In this document: one piece after another, positions 46,667 to 56,235 of the stretch | Layout of the letters: each line of letters starts with the position of its first letter | How positions within the stretch are numbered: position 1 is the stretch's first letter | Assembly (NCBI RefSeq): GCF_002723955.1 | Contig: NZ_BEWN01000006.1 | Location: forward strand, 1 to 64,000 | Length of the DNA: 64,000 nucleotides | Source of the DNA: Gluconobacter frateurii | GTDB lineage: Bacteria; Pseudomonadota; Alphaproteobacteria; Acetobacterales; Acetobacteraceae | Direction of reading: 5' to 3' | The notes under the pieces: model-generated | Database searches by the model: none | Told to the model about the DNA's origin: nothing | Seen by the model: the letters and a program-made list of their open reading frames with translations, nothing else | Program-made: the position numbers and the translations under genes

Positions 46667-47798
46667 TTACTGGGCTGACGCACTCGCTTCGGAACGCGTC
46701 GCACCCACTCTCTGCGCAAGAGATGCCGACATGAAGTCATCCAGGGCGCCATCGAGAACAGCGTCCGGGTTGCCCTTTTCCACGCCTGTCCGCAGATCCT
46801 TGACCAGCTGATACGGTGCAAGGACATAGGAGCGGATCTGATGCCCCCAGCCAATATCCGTTTTAGCGGCTTCTGTCTGGGCAGCAGCGGCTTCACGCTT
46901 CTGAAGCTCGGCCTCGTACATCCGGGCTTTCAGCATCTCCATCGCCTTGGCGCGGTTACGATGCTGGGAACGATCCGTCTGACAGGCGACCACAATCCCG
47001 GTTGGAATATGGGTAATACGGATAGCCGAGTCGGTCTTGTTCACGTGCTGACCACCTGCGCCGGAGGCACGGAAGGTATCGACACGCAGGTCCGAATCGT
47101 TGATCTCTACTTCAATAGAGTCATCGACTACCGGATAGACCCAAACGGAAGCGAACGACGTCTGACGACGGGCGGCCGCGTCGAATGGTGAGATACGCAC
47201 CAGGCGATGCACACCAGCTTCCGTCTTCATCCAGCCATAGGCGTTGTGGCCGCTGATCTGGATGGTGGCGGATTTGATGCCGGCCTGCTCACCTTCACTG
47301 CTTTCAATAAAGGTGACCTTGTAGCCATGCTGTTCCGCCCAGCGGGTGTACATGCGCAGGATCATTTCCGCCCAGTCCTGGGCTTCCGTGCCGCCTGCGC
47401 CTGCGTTCACTTCAACATAGCAGTCGTTAGAATCTGCTTCGCCGGAGAGAAGACTTTCAATTTCGCGCTTCTGCACTTCTGCGGCCAGCCCCCGCAGGGT
47501 CGTGATGGCTTCCTGCACCAGATCCGTGTCGTTCTCCATTTCAGCGAGTTCGACAAGTTCCAGGGTGCCTTCGACGTCCTGTTCGATCTGCTGAACACCC
47601 TCGATCTGATTGGCGAGCGTTGTCCGCTCACGCATCAGCTTCTGGGCAGCGTCAGCATCATTCCACAGGTCTGGGTCTTCTGCGCGGTGGTTCAGTTCCG
47701 CGAGGCGTGTTGTGGCGACATCCCAGTTAAAGATGCCTCCTCAGCAGTGCCACCGACTGCTTGATCTGTTCGGAGAGCGCTTCGGTCTCGGCCGACAT
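46667..47798 (-). CDS. prfB: Peptide chain release factor 2, programmed +1 frameshift
   Basis: 376 aa after a +1 shift. Frame 1 starts at ATG 47798 with GGAGG upstream and gives 23 residues (MSAETEALSEQIKQSVALL then RRHL) before TAA at 47727-47729. Skipping one T continues as NWDVATTRLAELNHRAEDPD, the conserved RF2 N-terminus. The SPF stop-recognition motif (RISPFDAAAR) and GGQ (GAGGQHVNK) are present. It follows mrcA after 38 nt. The stretch from 46667 to 47635 alone would lack about 66 N-terminal residues. Confidence 0.93.
47726..47741 (-). promoter_or_regulatory. prfB +1 frameshift signal with UAA stop
   Basis: On the minus strand the site reads AGGAGG-CAT-CTT-TAA-C: an internal Shine-Dalgarno-like AGGAGG, 3 nt, the slippery CTT, then a stop and C. 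Spacing matches the E. coli site. There the stop is UGA, read by RF2 alone; here it is UAA. Confidence 0.9.
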
Positions 47799-47836
47799 AT
47801 TAATTCCTCCATTCTATCGAGGTGATTTGGCTGCAC

Positions 47837-50467
47837 TCAGTACAGCCCACCTACACCAATGTCACCATCAGATGGCGCAGTTTTCTGAGCCTGTGCCTTG
47901 AGATTAGCTGTCTGGCCAGGGGGCTGCGGGCCAGCGTCGCCCATATCGCTCTCGGAATCGGAAATCGCGGCATCTGCGCCTGTATCGGCAGCCGTAAGGG
48001 CCTCCGTACCGGCACCAAATCCATGAAGAGCCACCGAGGCGCCGGGAATCTGATCTGCCTTGAACCCGTCGGTCGCGTTGATGCGGCCCGTGTCATAGGA
48101 CGCCAGAGTAATGTCTGCCGGCACCCGGAAGTCGAGCCTGGGTCGATTGGCCAGCGCGACTTTCATGATCTTGTTCCAGATCGGGCCAGCAATACGGCCA
48201 CCATCAGCGTTTTTGCCGAGGGTCTGAGGCGTATCGAAGCCAACCCACACTACCGTCACGATATCCGGCGAAAAGCCCGCGAACCAGGCGTCATGAAAGT
48301 CCTGACTGGTACCGGTCTTGCCGGCAATCGGCCGATCAATGCCCACGCCCGCCATACGCCCGGTACCACGGGCAATCACGTCCTGCAGCATGGCCGTGAT
48401 CTGATAGGTACTGGCTTCGCTTGCCAGAACAGGGCGCGTATCAGTCAGCGTGGGAACAGAGACACTGCCCGGAACAGGCTGTGCAGGCTGGGCCGGGGTT
48501 GGTGGGACTGATGCGGACTGAGCATCCGGCGCTGCTGGCGTAATCGTGGGGGATGCGGGATCAACCGGCGGCGCAGGGGGAGCCTGCAAGGTCGTTCCCA
48601 ATGTCAGGCCCGGAGCGCGCCAGACAACATTTCCAAGACGGTCCTGAATATCGTCAACCAGCGTGGGGGTAACGACATGCCCGCCATTGGCGATGCTGGC
48701 ATAGGCTGCCGCTTCCTTGAGTACCGTCGTTTCGACTGCACCCAGAGCAGCGGGAAGCACATGCGGCATCTGATCCACGAGACCAGCCTTGATGGCCGTA
48801 TCTGCAACAGCCTTCATGCCCAGATGAGCCGCAACGCGGATCGTCACGAGGTTACGGCTCTCCCGCAGCGCATCATGAAGGGTCGTCGGGCCCCAGTTGT
48901 CGTGCTCGTAGTTCTTGGGGTGCCAGTCTCCATAAGAAACCGGGGAGTCATCGAACTTCTCGGAAGGGGAAATCCCTTGCTCCATGGCTGTCAGATAGAC
49001 GAAGGGCTTGAAAGACGACCCCGGCTGACGCAGCGCCTGTGTCGCGCGGTTGAACTGGCTTTCGTGGAAGGACCAGCCTCCCACCAGCGCCAGAACGCGT
49101 CCGGTGCGGACGTCCATCGTCACGACAGCGCCTTCAACCTGTGGGATCTGACGCAGGGCGGCGGAACCACTTTCCTGCGGCTCGATCATAATGACGTCTC
49201 CGGCGCGAAGCGGATGCATCCGTCTGGCCCAGGACAGATCCGTGCCCAAAAGTGGGCCGGTCTTCGAGACGCCTTCTTCGATCCAGCCAACTTTGGAGCC
49301 CCCGGGCAAGACAACACCCAAGCGCCATTCACGGAGCATTCCGGCCGGTGGGGAAAACCTGTTCAGGCTGTCTTCCCATCCTTCCGCGTCAATTCCATCC
49401 AGATGACGAACCGGGCCGCGCCAGCCACCGCGGCTCCTGTCGTAGTTCATCAGACCTTCATGCAGCAGCTTCGTGGCCGATACCTGAAGGGGCTGATCCA
49501 GACTTGTATGAACTTCGAGGCCGCCTTGAAGGGCCTTATCCTCGCCATACTGGCCAATCAGCTGACGGCGGACTTCAGCACCGAACCATTCGGAATCCTG
49601 GAGTGGCCCAAATCGCTGTTTCTGCTGAGGAACCAGTGGCTCTTTCTTGTCCTGCTCCGCCTGCTCGCGGCTGATGACGCCATTGTCGGCCATCAGGTCC
49701 AGAACAATGTTTCGACGCATCAGGGCTGTCTGCGGGTGCAGGAACGGATTGTAATTCGTCGGGGACTTTGGAAGGGCGGCGAGAGACGCAGCTTCTGCAT
49801 CATCAAGCTGATCAAGTGGCTTGTTGAAATAGGTCTGGGCAGCTGCGGCTACGCCAAAGGCGCCATTGCCCAGATAAATGCCATTCAGATAGATTTCGAG
49901 AATCTTGTCCTTGGACAGGACCTGCTCCATCTTCATGGCCAGCAGCGCTTCCTTGATCTTGCGATCAATGGTCAGGACATTGCTGTTGAGCAGCATGACC
50001 TTGGCGACCTGCTGGGTAATGGTGGAGGCACCAAGCGGACGACGTCCATGACGGGCGAACACGTCCGTCATGCCGGCACGGGCAATCGCCATCACGTCCA
50101 CACCGCCATGGGTGTAGAAATTGTGATCTTCCGTGGATAGGAAGGCACGCTTGACCTTGTCCGGAATGGCGTCAATCGGAACGAAAATCCGCCGCTCGTT
50201 GGCAAGCTGGGCCATGAGCCGCTCGTCGGACGCATAGATGCGGCTGACTGTTGGCGGCTGGTAAGCCCGCAGGCTGTCTACGCTCGGCAGATCAGCCACG
50301 AGTTTGGCGTATGTGGTCCAGCCGAGCACACCCACACCCGCAATGCCAACCAGCCCAACGCCGGCAACAATCGCAAGAGACTGGCGGAAACGACGGAAAC
50401 GTGGCCCGCGGGGCATACTGCCCCTGGGGTCCTGCGGATTACGGGAGCGAATGGAACGGCGCGTCAT
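47837..50467 (-). CDS. mrcA: Penicillin-binding protein 1A, bifunctional peptidoglycan synthase
   Basis: 876 aa. A cytoplasmic basic N-terminus and one membrane helix near residue 30-50 come first. The GT51 transglycosylase has ATEDHNFYTH-type STEDHNFYTHGG, GASTITQQVAK and RKIKEALLAMKMEQ. The transpeptidase has the SxxK motif in GSSFKPF, SRN and KTG in AGKTGTSQDFHDAWFAGFS. Pro/Ala-rich linkers lie between residues 640 and 690 and at the C-terminus. It is upstream of prfB. Confidence 0.95.
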   Translation of the reverse strand: MTRRSIRSRNPQDPRGSMPRGPRFRRFRQSLAIVAGVGLVGIAGVGVLGWTTYAKLVADLPSVDSLRAYQPPTVSRIYASDERLMAQLANERRIFVPIDAIPDKVKRAFLSTEDHNFYTHGGVDVMAIARAGMTDVFARHGRRPLGASTITQQVAKVMLLNSNVLTIDRKIKEALLAMKMEQVLSKDKILEIYLNGIYLGNGAFGVAAAAQTYFNKPLDQLDDAEAASLAALPKSPTNYNPFLHPQTALMRRNIVLDLMADNGVISREQAEQDKKEPLVPQQKQRFGPLQDSEWFGAEVRRQLIGQYGEDKALQGGLEVHTSLDQPLQVSATKLLHEGLMNYDRSRGGWRGPVRHLDGIDAEGWEDSLNRFSPPAGMLREWRLGVVLPGGSKVGWIEEGVSKTGPLLGTDLSWARRMHPLRAGDVIMIEPQESGSAALRQIPQVEGAVVTMDVRTGRVLALVGGWSFHESQFNRATQALRQPGSSFKPFVYLTAMEQGISPSEKFDDSPVSYGDWHPKNYEHDNWGPTTLHDALRESRNLVTIRVAAHLGMKAVADTAIKAGLVDQMPHVLPAALGAVETTVLKEAAAYASIANGGHVVTPTLVDDIQDRLGNVVWRAPGLTLGTTLQAPPAPPVDPASPTITPAAPDAQSASVPPTPAQPAQPVPGSVSVPTLTDTRPVLASEASTYQITAMLQDVIARGTGRMAGVGIDRPIAGKTGTSQDFHDAWFAGFSPDIVTVVWVGFDTPQTLGKNADGGRIAGPIWNKIMKVALANRPRLDFRVPADITLASYDTGRINATDGFKADQIPGASVALHGFGAGTEALTAADTGADAAISDSESDMGDAGPQPPGQTANLKAQAQKTAPSDGDIGVGGLY

Positions 50468-50558
50468 GAAGTCTGCATAGCACTGAAACGAGCCGTTCGT
50501 CGCCCCCGCTGAAAAGGGTCATTTTGTGACGGTTTTCAGCGGCTCGTGATCATTCTGG

Positions 50559-51443
50559 TCACGCTGCGGATTTTTGCCAGACGTCCTGGCCTTGCCGATC
50601 CAACGTGGCGAACTCTTCGTCATTGAGTTTCAGGGAAGCCGCCCGGACATTGGATTCCAGATGCGCTCTGCTGCCTGTCCCCGGAATAGGCAGAATGACC
50701 GGTGAGCGTTTGAGCAGCCATGCAAGGGCAATCTGGCCCGCATCCGCACGATGCCGATGGGCGATTTTGTCCATGTCGGTGCCGGGTTTGGCGAGTTCTC
50801 CGGCAGCCAGAGGTGCCCACGGGATGAACCCTATGTTTTCCTTGGTGCAGAAATCCAGCACGTCCTCGGACTTGCGATCCACAAGATTGAAACGGTTCTG
50901 GACGGTAGAGACCGGGAAGTATTTCTGTGCGAGCTTAATGTCTTTCACGCTCACTTCAGACAAGCCAACGTGCCGGATCAGGCCTTCTTCGCGGAACTTG
51001 GCGATCGCCTCGAACTGCTTTTCAGCCGGACAATCCGGCCCAATGCGATGAAGCTGCCAGAGATCTATGCGCTCCACGCCCAGTCGTCGCATGGACATAA
51101 GGACACATTGCCTCAGATAGTCCGGATTACCGACTGGCTTCCATATATCCGGGCCGTGCCGGGTGAGGCCGCCTTTCGTGGCGATCACCATCTTCTTATA
51201 GGGATACAGCACTTCGCGGATCAGGTTTTCTGAAACGAACGGACCGTATGAATCCGCCGTGTCGATGAAATCCACGCCAAATTTTGGAAGACTCTCGAGG
51301 GTCTGAACCACTTCCTCGTGGTCTGGTGGTTCATCCCAGATACCCTTGCCGGTGATGCGCATGGCACCAAATCCGAGGCGATGGACCTTGAGGTCACCAC
51401 CAATGAGGAACGTACCGGACTTCTTTGCGTCAATCGTAGCCAT
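50559..51443 (-). CDS. Aldo/keto reductase
   Basis: 294 aa, AKR TIM barrel. The active-site tetrad is visible: Asp and Tyr in DTADSYGP, Lys in VIATKGGL and His in WQLHRIG. The C-terminal NADPH-site ILPIPGTGSRAHLESN is present. It would reduce aldehydes or ketones; many such enzymes occur in acetic acid bacteria and the substrate is not predictable. It lies downstream of hrcA with a 62-nt gap. Confidence 0.88.
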   Translation of the reverse strand: MATIDAKKSGTFLIGGDLKVHRLGFGAMRITGKGIWDEPPDHEEVVQTLESLPKFGVDFIDTADSYGPFVSENLIREVLYPYKKMVIATKGGLTRHGPDIWKPVGNPDYLRQCVLMSMRRLGVERIDLWQLHRIGPDCPAEKQFEAIAKFREEGLIRHVGLSEVSVKDIKLAQKYFPVSTVQNRFNLVDRKSEDVLDFCTKENIGFIPWAPLAAGELAKPGTDMDKIAHRHRADAGQIALAWLLKRSPVILPIPGTGSRAHLESNVRAASLKLNDEEFATLDRQGQDVWQKSAA

Positions 51444-51505
51444 GGACTCTTTCCTTTCCGATGGACGCGGGATTCAACAGCGCAAAGGCGGAAGGGTTGC
51501 AGTCA

Positions 51506-52546
51506 CTATCCCAGCAGGCGCCCAACCATTCGGGCCGTGTAATCCACGACGGGCACAATCCGCCCGTAATTCAAACGTGTCGGCCCGATGACGCCGATGG
51601 CACCCACGATTTTCTGGGCTTCATTTCGGGCCGGGGCCACAATCATGGACACGCCGGACATGCCAAACATGCCGCTCTCGCTACCGATATAGATCCGTAC
51701 CCCCTCCGACGCGTCTGCAAGTTGCAGGAGCTGGAGCATGGTTTCCTGTGTTTCCAGATGATCAAACAGCATCCGGATGGTTGTCAGGCGTTCGATCTCG
51801 GTGATGTCTGCCAGAAGCTTGCCCTGACCACGCACAAACAGCGTTCCACCGTCGGCATCCCATGTGGCGAGACCGCTCTCGATCACGCTGGCCGTCAGAG
51901 CATCAAGTTCATGGCGGTTGGCATCCATTTCCTTGCTGACCCGCTCTCTGAGCGTTCCAAGGGTCAGGTCTCCGAGATGGGCGTTCAGATAGTTTCCTGC
52001 TTCAACGAGGGCTGAATGAGGAAGGCCGGGCGGTGTTTCGATGATCCGGTTTTCCACCTGCCCGTCAGAACTCACGAGCACGACGAGCACACGGCCCGGC
52101 CCGAGGGCAACGAACTCAATATGCTTGAGTGTGGCATCGGACTTGGGGGCCAGAACAAGACCAGCAGCGGAGGACAGCCCGGACAGCATGGAGGACGCTT
52201 CCGCCAATGTGTCCTGATAGGAACGCCCATGAATTTCCAGTCTACTATCAATGCTGGCGCGGTCTTCTTCGGTCAGGGCACCAAACTGAAGCAGCCCTTC
52301 CACGAAAAGTTTGACGCCCTTCTCGGTCGGCAGACGCCCTGCGGACACATGGGGGCTGAACAACAGACCAGCCCGGGCAAGGTCTGCCATAACGTTGCGG
52401 ATCGTTGCGGGAGACAGGGCCAGATTAAGACGCTGTGCCAGAGTCCGGCTTCCAATCGGTTCTCCCGTCTCGACATATTCCTCGACGATTTCCCGCAGGA
52501 TCGCAGCTTCCCTGTCCCCAAGCCCGGACGGAAAGGAGTTCGACAT
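51506..52546 (-). CDS. hrcA: Heat-inducible transcription repressor HrcA
   Basis: 346 aa from ATG 52546; earlier ATGs at 52576 and 52615 exist, none with a clear ribosome site, and the family start fits 52546 best. N-terminal helix-turn-helix: AAILREIVEEYVETGEPIGSRTLAQRL, then SPATIRNVMADLARAGLL. The C-terminal GAF-like part includes LLFSPHVSAGRLPTEKG and GPTRLNYGRIVPVVDYTARMVG. HrcA binds CIRCE sites of groES-groEL; no CIRCE element is seen in the window. It is divergent from rph. Confidence 0.93.
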   Translation of the reverse strand: MSNSFPSGLGDREAAILREIVEEYVETGEPIGSRTLAQRLNLALSPATIRNVMADLARAGLLFSPHVSAGRLPTEKGVKLFVEGLLQFGALTEEDRASIDSRLEIHGRSYQDTLAEASSMLSGLSSAAGLVLAPKSDATLKHIEFVALGPGRVLVVLVSSDGQVENRIIETPPGLPHSALVEAGNYLNAHLGDLTLGTLRERVSKEMDANRHELDALTASVIESGLATWDADGGTLFVRGQGKLLADITEIERLTTIRMLFDHLETQETMLQLLQLADASEGVRIYIGSESGMFGMSGVSMIVAPARNEAQKIVGAIGVIGPTRLNYGRIVPVVDYTARMVGRLLG

Positions 52547-52659
52547 GCGGAAGAAGGAAGGGTCAGATCTCATCATGGTAAAACTGTATGTCGGGGCTGG
52601 AAGCGTTCTCGTCAAACGCGGTAGAGGCAGGACTCGCTTCTAAGAGAGGATTTTTTCGC

Positions 52660-53370
52660 ATGACAAAGCGTCCGTCTGGCCGCGCCAGCGACGAAGGTCG
52701 CCCCGTATCCATCGAGCCAGGCTTCGCCCGCCATGCAGAAGGGTCTGCGCTGATCCGGGTTGGTGGAACGGAAGTGCTTTGCACGGCGTCGATCGAGAAC
52801 AAGGTGCCGCCTTTCCTGCGCAACAAGGGACAGGGCTGGATCAATGCCGAATATGGCATGCTGCCCCGCGCCACGCATCAGCGTGGGCATCGGGAGGCCT
52901 CCAAGGGCAAGCAGTCAGGCCGCACGCAGGAAATCCAGCGGCTGATCGCCCGTTCCCTACGCCCCTGCGTCAATCTCAAGAAGCTGGGCGAACGGACCAT
53001 CACACTGGACTGCGACGTGCTGAATGCCGATGGCGGAACACGCTGCGCGTCCATTACGGGTGCATGGGTGGCGCTTTCTCTGGCACTGCGAAAAGCCAAA
53101 CTGTCTTCCGTCATCACATCACAGGTGGCTGCTGTTTCCTGTGGGCTGACAGACGCCGGAGCCGTGCTGGATCTGGACTACGTTGAAGATAGCGCCGCAC
53201 AGGCCGACACGAATTTTGTTCTGACGGCCGAAGGTGGCATCGTGGAAATTCAGGGAACGGCGGAAACGTCTCCCTTTCAGGACCATGATTTTTTTGAGCT
53301 GCTGCGCCTTGCGCGTCTTGGCACAGCCAAGCTGTTCGAAGCCCAGAATGCTGCACTGGAGACCCTGTAA
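52660..53370 (+). CDS. rph: Ribonuclease PH
   Basis: 236 aa from ATG 52660, with AGAGGA upstream. It trims tRNA 3' ends with phosphate. Family motifs: [57 protein letters not shown] and [15 protein letters not shown]. It is translationally coupled to rdgB by a TAATG junction and divergent from hrcA, a common alphaproteobacterial arrangement. Confidence 0.96.
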   Translation: MTKRPSGRASDEGRPVSIEPGFARHAEGSALIRVGGTEVLCTASIENKVPPFLRNKGQGWINAEYGMLPRATHQRGHREASKGKQSGRTQEIQRLIARSLRPCVNLKKLGERTITLDCDVLNADGGTRCASITGAWVALSLALRKAKLSSVITSQVAAVSCGLTDAGAVLDLDYVEDSAAQADTNFVLTAEGGIVEIQGTAETSPFQDHDFFELLRLARLGTAKLFEAQNAALETL

Positions 53371-53969
53371 TGCGTCGTCTGTCCCGTGGATCGAAAATCG
53401 TTCTTGCCAGCCACAATGCCGGGAAGCTGCGTGAATTCTCTACCCTTCTGGCGGAGAGCGACATCACGGTTGTGTCCGCAGGGGAACTGAATTTGCCTGA
53501 GCCAGAGGAGACCGCCGACACGTTCGTTGGCAACTCCGAGATCAAGGCTCTGGCTGCTGCCCGTGCATCGGGCCTACCGGCACTGGCAGATGATTCGGGC
53601 TTCTGCGTTTCAGCGTTGGACGGCCAGCCTGGTGTCTATTCAGCGCGCTGGGGCGGCCCGACCAAAGACATGACCGTCGCCATGGAGCGAGTGCATCGGA
53701 AAATGGGAGAGACCACCGACCATGGCGCGTCCTTTGTGGCGGCCCTTTGCCTGGCATGGCCCGATGGCGAAACACATTCCGTCGTAGGGGAATGCCATGG
53801 CCAGACCGTCTGGCCTCCACGTGGAGAACACGGCCATGGTTATGATCCCATGTTCCGCCCCGAAGGCGAAACCCGCACATTTGCCGAGATGGATGAAAGC
53901 GAGAAAAACGCCATTAGCCATCGCGGCCGCGCTTTTGCACTTTTCCTGAAGGAATGTGTGGAGAACTGA
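53370..53969 (+). CDS. rdgB: dITP/XTP pyrophosphatase (RdgB/HAM1)
   Basis: 199 aa. It removes non-canonical purine nucleotides. Motifs: IVLASHNAGKLREF (SHNxGK), ETADTFVGNSEIKA, ADDSGFCVSALDGQPGVYSARW, and GYDPMF. Start codon ATG shares a base with the rph stop. Length is the family norm. Confidence 0.95.
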   Translation: MRRLSRGSKIVLASHNAGKLREFSTLLAESDITVVSAGELNLPEPEETADTFVGNSEIKALAAARASGLPALADDSGFCVSALDGQPGVYSARWGGPTKDMTVAMERVHRKMGETTDHGASFVAALCLAWPDGETHSVVGECHGQTVWPPRGEHGHGYDPMFRPEGETRTFAEMDESEKNAISHRGRAFALFLKECVEN

Positions 53970-53977
53970 AATGCCTC

Positions 53978-54409
53978 TTATCCCTTAGGAGGCTGTGAAG
54001 CCTCATGAGGACACAGACGATAGGGGCCAGTTGAACACACTTCCATGGACATCATGACGGCCGTGCTACTGGGGGGGCAATCGAACTCCAACAGGGCGCG
54101 TCCATTGGTCCATCTTGATAAAGGCCCTCCCTGAGGGCCCCACCCTTCTGCAGGCGAGGAGGTCAGATGGGTGGTGAGACGATGTGCACCAAATCCATCA
54201 TAAAAGGTAATGTCCCCTATCAACACCCCGCGTTCCTCAAAGCGGTTAAAGCCGCTGTTCAGGCGGGACAGGATCCAGAGACGGGGGGGAACCTCCGGAA
54301 GCATGAACAGGGCATGCTGCCCCTGCCAGCGAGCGGGACGAATAATGGCTCCATCCTCCAGAACAAGGTGGAGGTCAGAGTCAGACGTAAGGTGATCGAT
54401 AGAGGACAT
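53978..54409 (-). CDS. Conserved hypothetical protein, possibly a beta-rich domain
   Basis: 143 aa from ATG 54409; an ORF start further up would add residues with no conserved look. I do not recognise it with certainty. It has alternating hydrophobic strands (LHLVLEDGAIIRPARWQGQHALFMLPEVP, FDCPPSSTAVMM) and a GRALLEFDC segment near the end. No signal peptide or catalytic motif is visible. It is convergent with rdgB at a distance of 8 nt. Confidence 0.6.
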   Translation of the reverse strand: MSSIDHLTSDSDLHLVLEDGAIIRPARWQGQHALFMLPEVPPRLWILSRLNSGFNRFEERGVLIGDITFYDGFGAHRLTTHLTSSPAEGWGPQGGPLSRWTNGRALLEFDCPPSSTAVMMSMEVCSTGPYRLCPHEASQPPKG

Positions 54410-54748
54410 GCGCTTTTCCCAGCCATATGACACACGGCTTTTTCTTGCGGTCGAGTGCGCAATTCTCAGACCGCTGACAGTTCTGTTGCAGGCGATGAGC
54501 AATATCGTTCGAATAGAAGGCCATAAGTTTCAGCCGGTTTTCGTTTCTTGCCCATGCCGTAAGAAATGCGCCTCTCCCGCCGCGGGAGCAGACGCGGCAG
54601 ATATAGGACAGAACATCGCTATCGGGAAAGACGACTTTATAACGATACTTATTGAAAATTCATGATTTTTTCTATCTGATCGTGATTTCTGATAACATCC
54701 GGCAAATCAACCTGCGCTTCAGGTTCACGACTTCATCGAACTAACCGA
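54410..54748. other. AT-richer intergenic region
   Basis: 339 bp between the hypothetical gene and the amidohydrolase stop, notably AT-rich from about 54640. No gene, tRNA or clear terminator was found. A short 5-bp hairpin (AACTA / TAGTT) near 54738-54753 is not convincing. Confidence 0.6.
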
Positions 54749-56131
54749 CTAGTTATTTGAGCGGTGTACAGGCCCCCGACTCACCAGAACCCCACGCTGC
54801 CAGACCTGATCCACCTGATCGATATCTGCGATGGTCTGATCTGGCGCTCCTCGGACGATCAGCAAATCGGCCCGCCGACCGGGCTGTATGACACCACGAT
54901 CATCCAGCTCCAGAAGCTCTGCGGCATTCCCCGTTGCCAGATGAATGGCTTCAAGTGGCGTCAGGCCGGCTTCTACGGTCAGGGCCAGTTCACGATGTTC
55001 AGCAAAGCCCGGCAGGCGCGTGGGAGCTGCCCCTGAATCTGTGCCGAAACCGATTTTCACGCCAGCCCGGTAAAGGGTGAGCAGGTTCTTCTGGTTTATG
55101 GCGACAGCCTTGTGAGAGGCTTCAGTCAGAGGGTTGGCCAACGTTTTCTGACGCCATTCAGCATTGGAAAGCTGAGCCATAAGAACAGGATCAATCGCAG
55201 CGGCAACGAAGGGGATATTGAGCAGATCCGGATGTTCGGCGAAAAGATAGTTCGCTTCATCCAGATCCAGTGTCGCGATGTACCAGACGCCACGCGCTTT
55301 AATGGCCGTTATAAGCGCCTGATCGACAGGTTGATCCCGCACGCCATGCGCAAGGATATTGGCGCCTGCATCAACAACCGCCTTGGCAATATCAAGATCG
55401 TGGATATGGACCGCCACGCGGGTATTGTGCTCATGGGCTTCGTCAATGACTGCGCGATAGATATCAGGCGACATTTTGGGAAGGGTCTTGCCGTTCGGAA
55501 CGCCGTTCCGGAAATCATCCACCCACAGCTTCACCAGGTCCGTATGTTCTGCAACCATGCGGTCCACGTCCTGACGAGCCTCCTGCGGGGTTGAAGGACG
55601 ATAAACCTGATCAGGACCAAGACCTTTAACCATCGCCGCCGGAGGTGCGCCGTTCGGCACGCCAATTCCCTGATCCACGCCAAACAGATCGGCTCCCGGA
55701 TTTTTACCCGCATGCTGCTCTTTGCGAAGATCGTCGAAAAGCGGAGAGCGGTTCAGACCGAGGGACGTCACGGTCAGAACACCGTAGTCGCTGTATTTTT
55801 TCAGGGCTGCGAGAATGTTCTCACGGGTATAGTTGTCGCTCCCGCCGGATGTTCCCTTGATGATGCCGACATGACTGTGATCGCTGATGAGGGCGGGCAA
55901 AAGCGTTTTGCCACTCAGATCGACATGCTGTGCTTCCGCCGGAGCAGGGCTTCCAACGGACACGATGCGCCCATCGTTAATGACAACCGTGACGTTCTCG
56001 CGAACCGGGTCGCCCGTTCCGTCAATAAGGCGGGCATGATCGAACGCCACGGGTTCGGCCTGTGCCGGAAGTGCCAGAAATGTGGCGGGCGTGGCCAGAA
56101 GCAGTCCAGCAAAGGCGGAACGAAGTGTCAT
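54749..56131 (-). CDS. Secreted metal-dependent amidohydrolase
   Basis: 460 aa. Signal peptide (TLRSAFAGLLLATPATFLALPAQA) followed by an amidohydrolase-superfamily fold. The metal HxH is in ISDHSHVG, His in VHIHD, ILAHGV, and Asp in FGTDSGAAPTRL. The C-terminal composite domain ends GRRADLLIVRGAPDQ. Related to imidazolonepropionase/prolidase-type secreted amidohydrolases, but the substrate is unknown. It is monocistronic on the minus strand. Confidence 0.88.
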   Translation of the reverse strand: MTLRSAFAGLLLATPATFLALPAQAEPVAFDHARLIDGTGDPVRENVTVVINDGRIVSVGSPAPAEAQHVDLSGKTLLPALISDHSHVGIIKGTSGGSDNYTRENILAALKKYSDYGVLTVTSLGLNRSPLFDDLRKEQHAGKNPGADLFGVDQGIGVPNGAPPAAMVKGLGPDQVYRPSTPQEARQDVDRMVAEHTDLVKLWVDDFRNGVPNGKTLPKMSPDIYRAVIDEAHEHNTRVAVHIHDLDIAKAVVDAGANILAHGVRDQPVDQALITAIKARGVWYIATLDLDEANYLFAEHPDLLNIPFVAAAIDPVLMAQLSNAEWRQKTLANPLTEASHKAVAINQKNLLTLYRAGVKIGFGTDSGAAPTRLPGFAEHRELALTVEAGLTPLEAIHLATGNAAELLELDDRGVIQPGRRADLLIVRGAPDQTIADIDQVDQVWQRGVLVSRGPVHRSNN

Positions 56132-56235
56132 GATGTGTTTCCCTCAGCAGCAGTCAGGCTGAGGGGAAACGTTCTGTCATGCAAGAAAGACGCTCACACT
56201 CTCGCAGATGTGAGGGCGTAGACGGGAGCGGAACT

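Noticed and set aside
46667-47635. RF2 as an ordinary gene starting at the internal ATG 47635
   Set aside because: It would lose about 66 conserved residues; the frameshift site and upstream start with a good ribosome site explain the gene better.
48677-50140. A 487-codon open frame on the plus strand opposite mrcA
   Set aside because: mrcA has all family motifs on the other strand; the antisense product has none.
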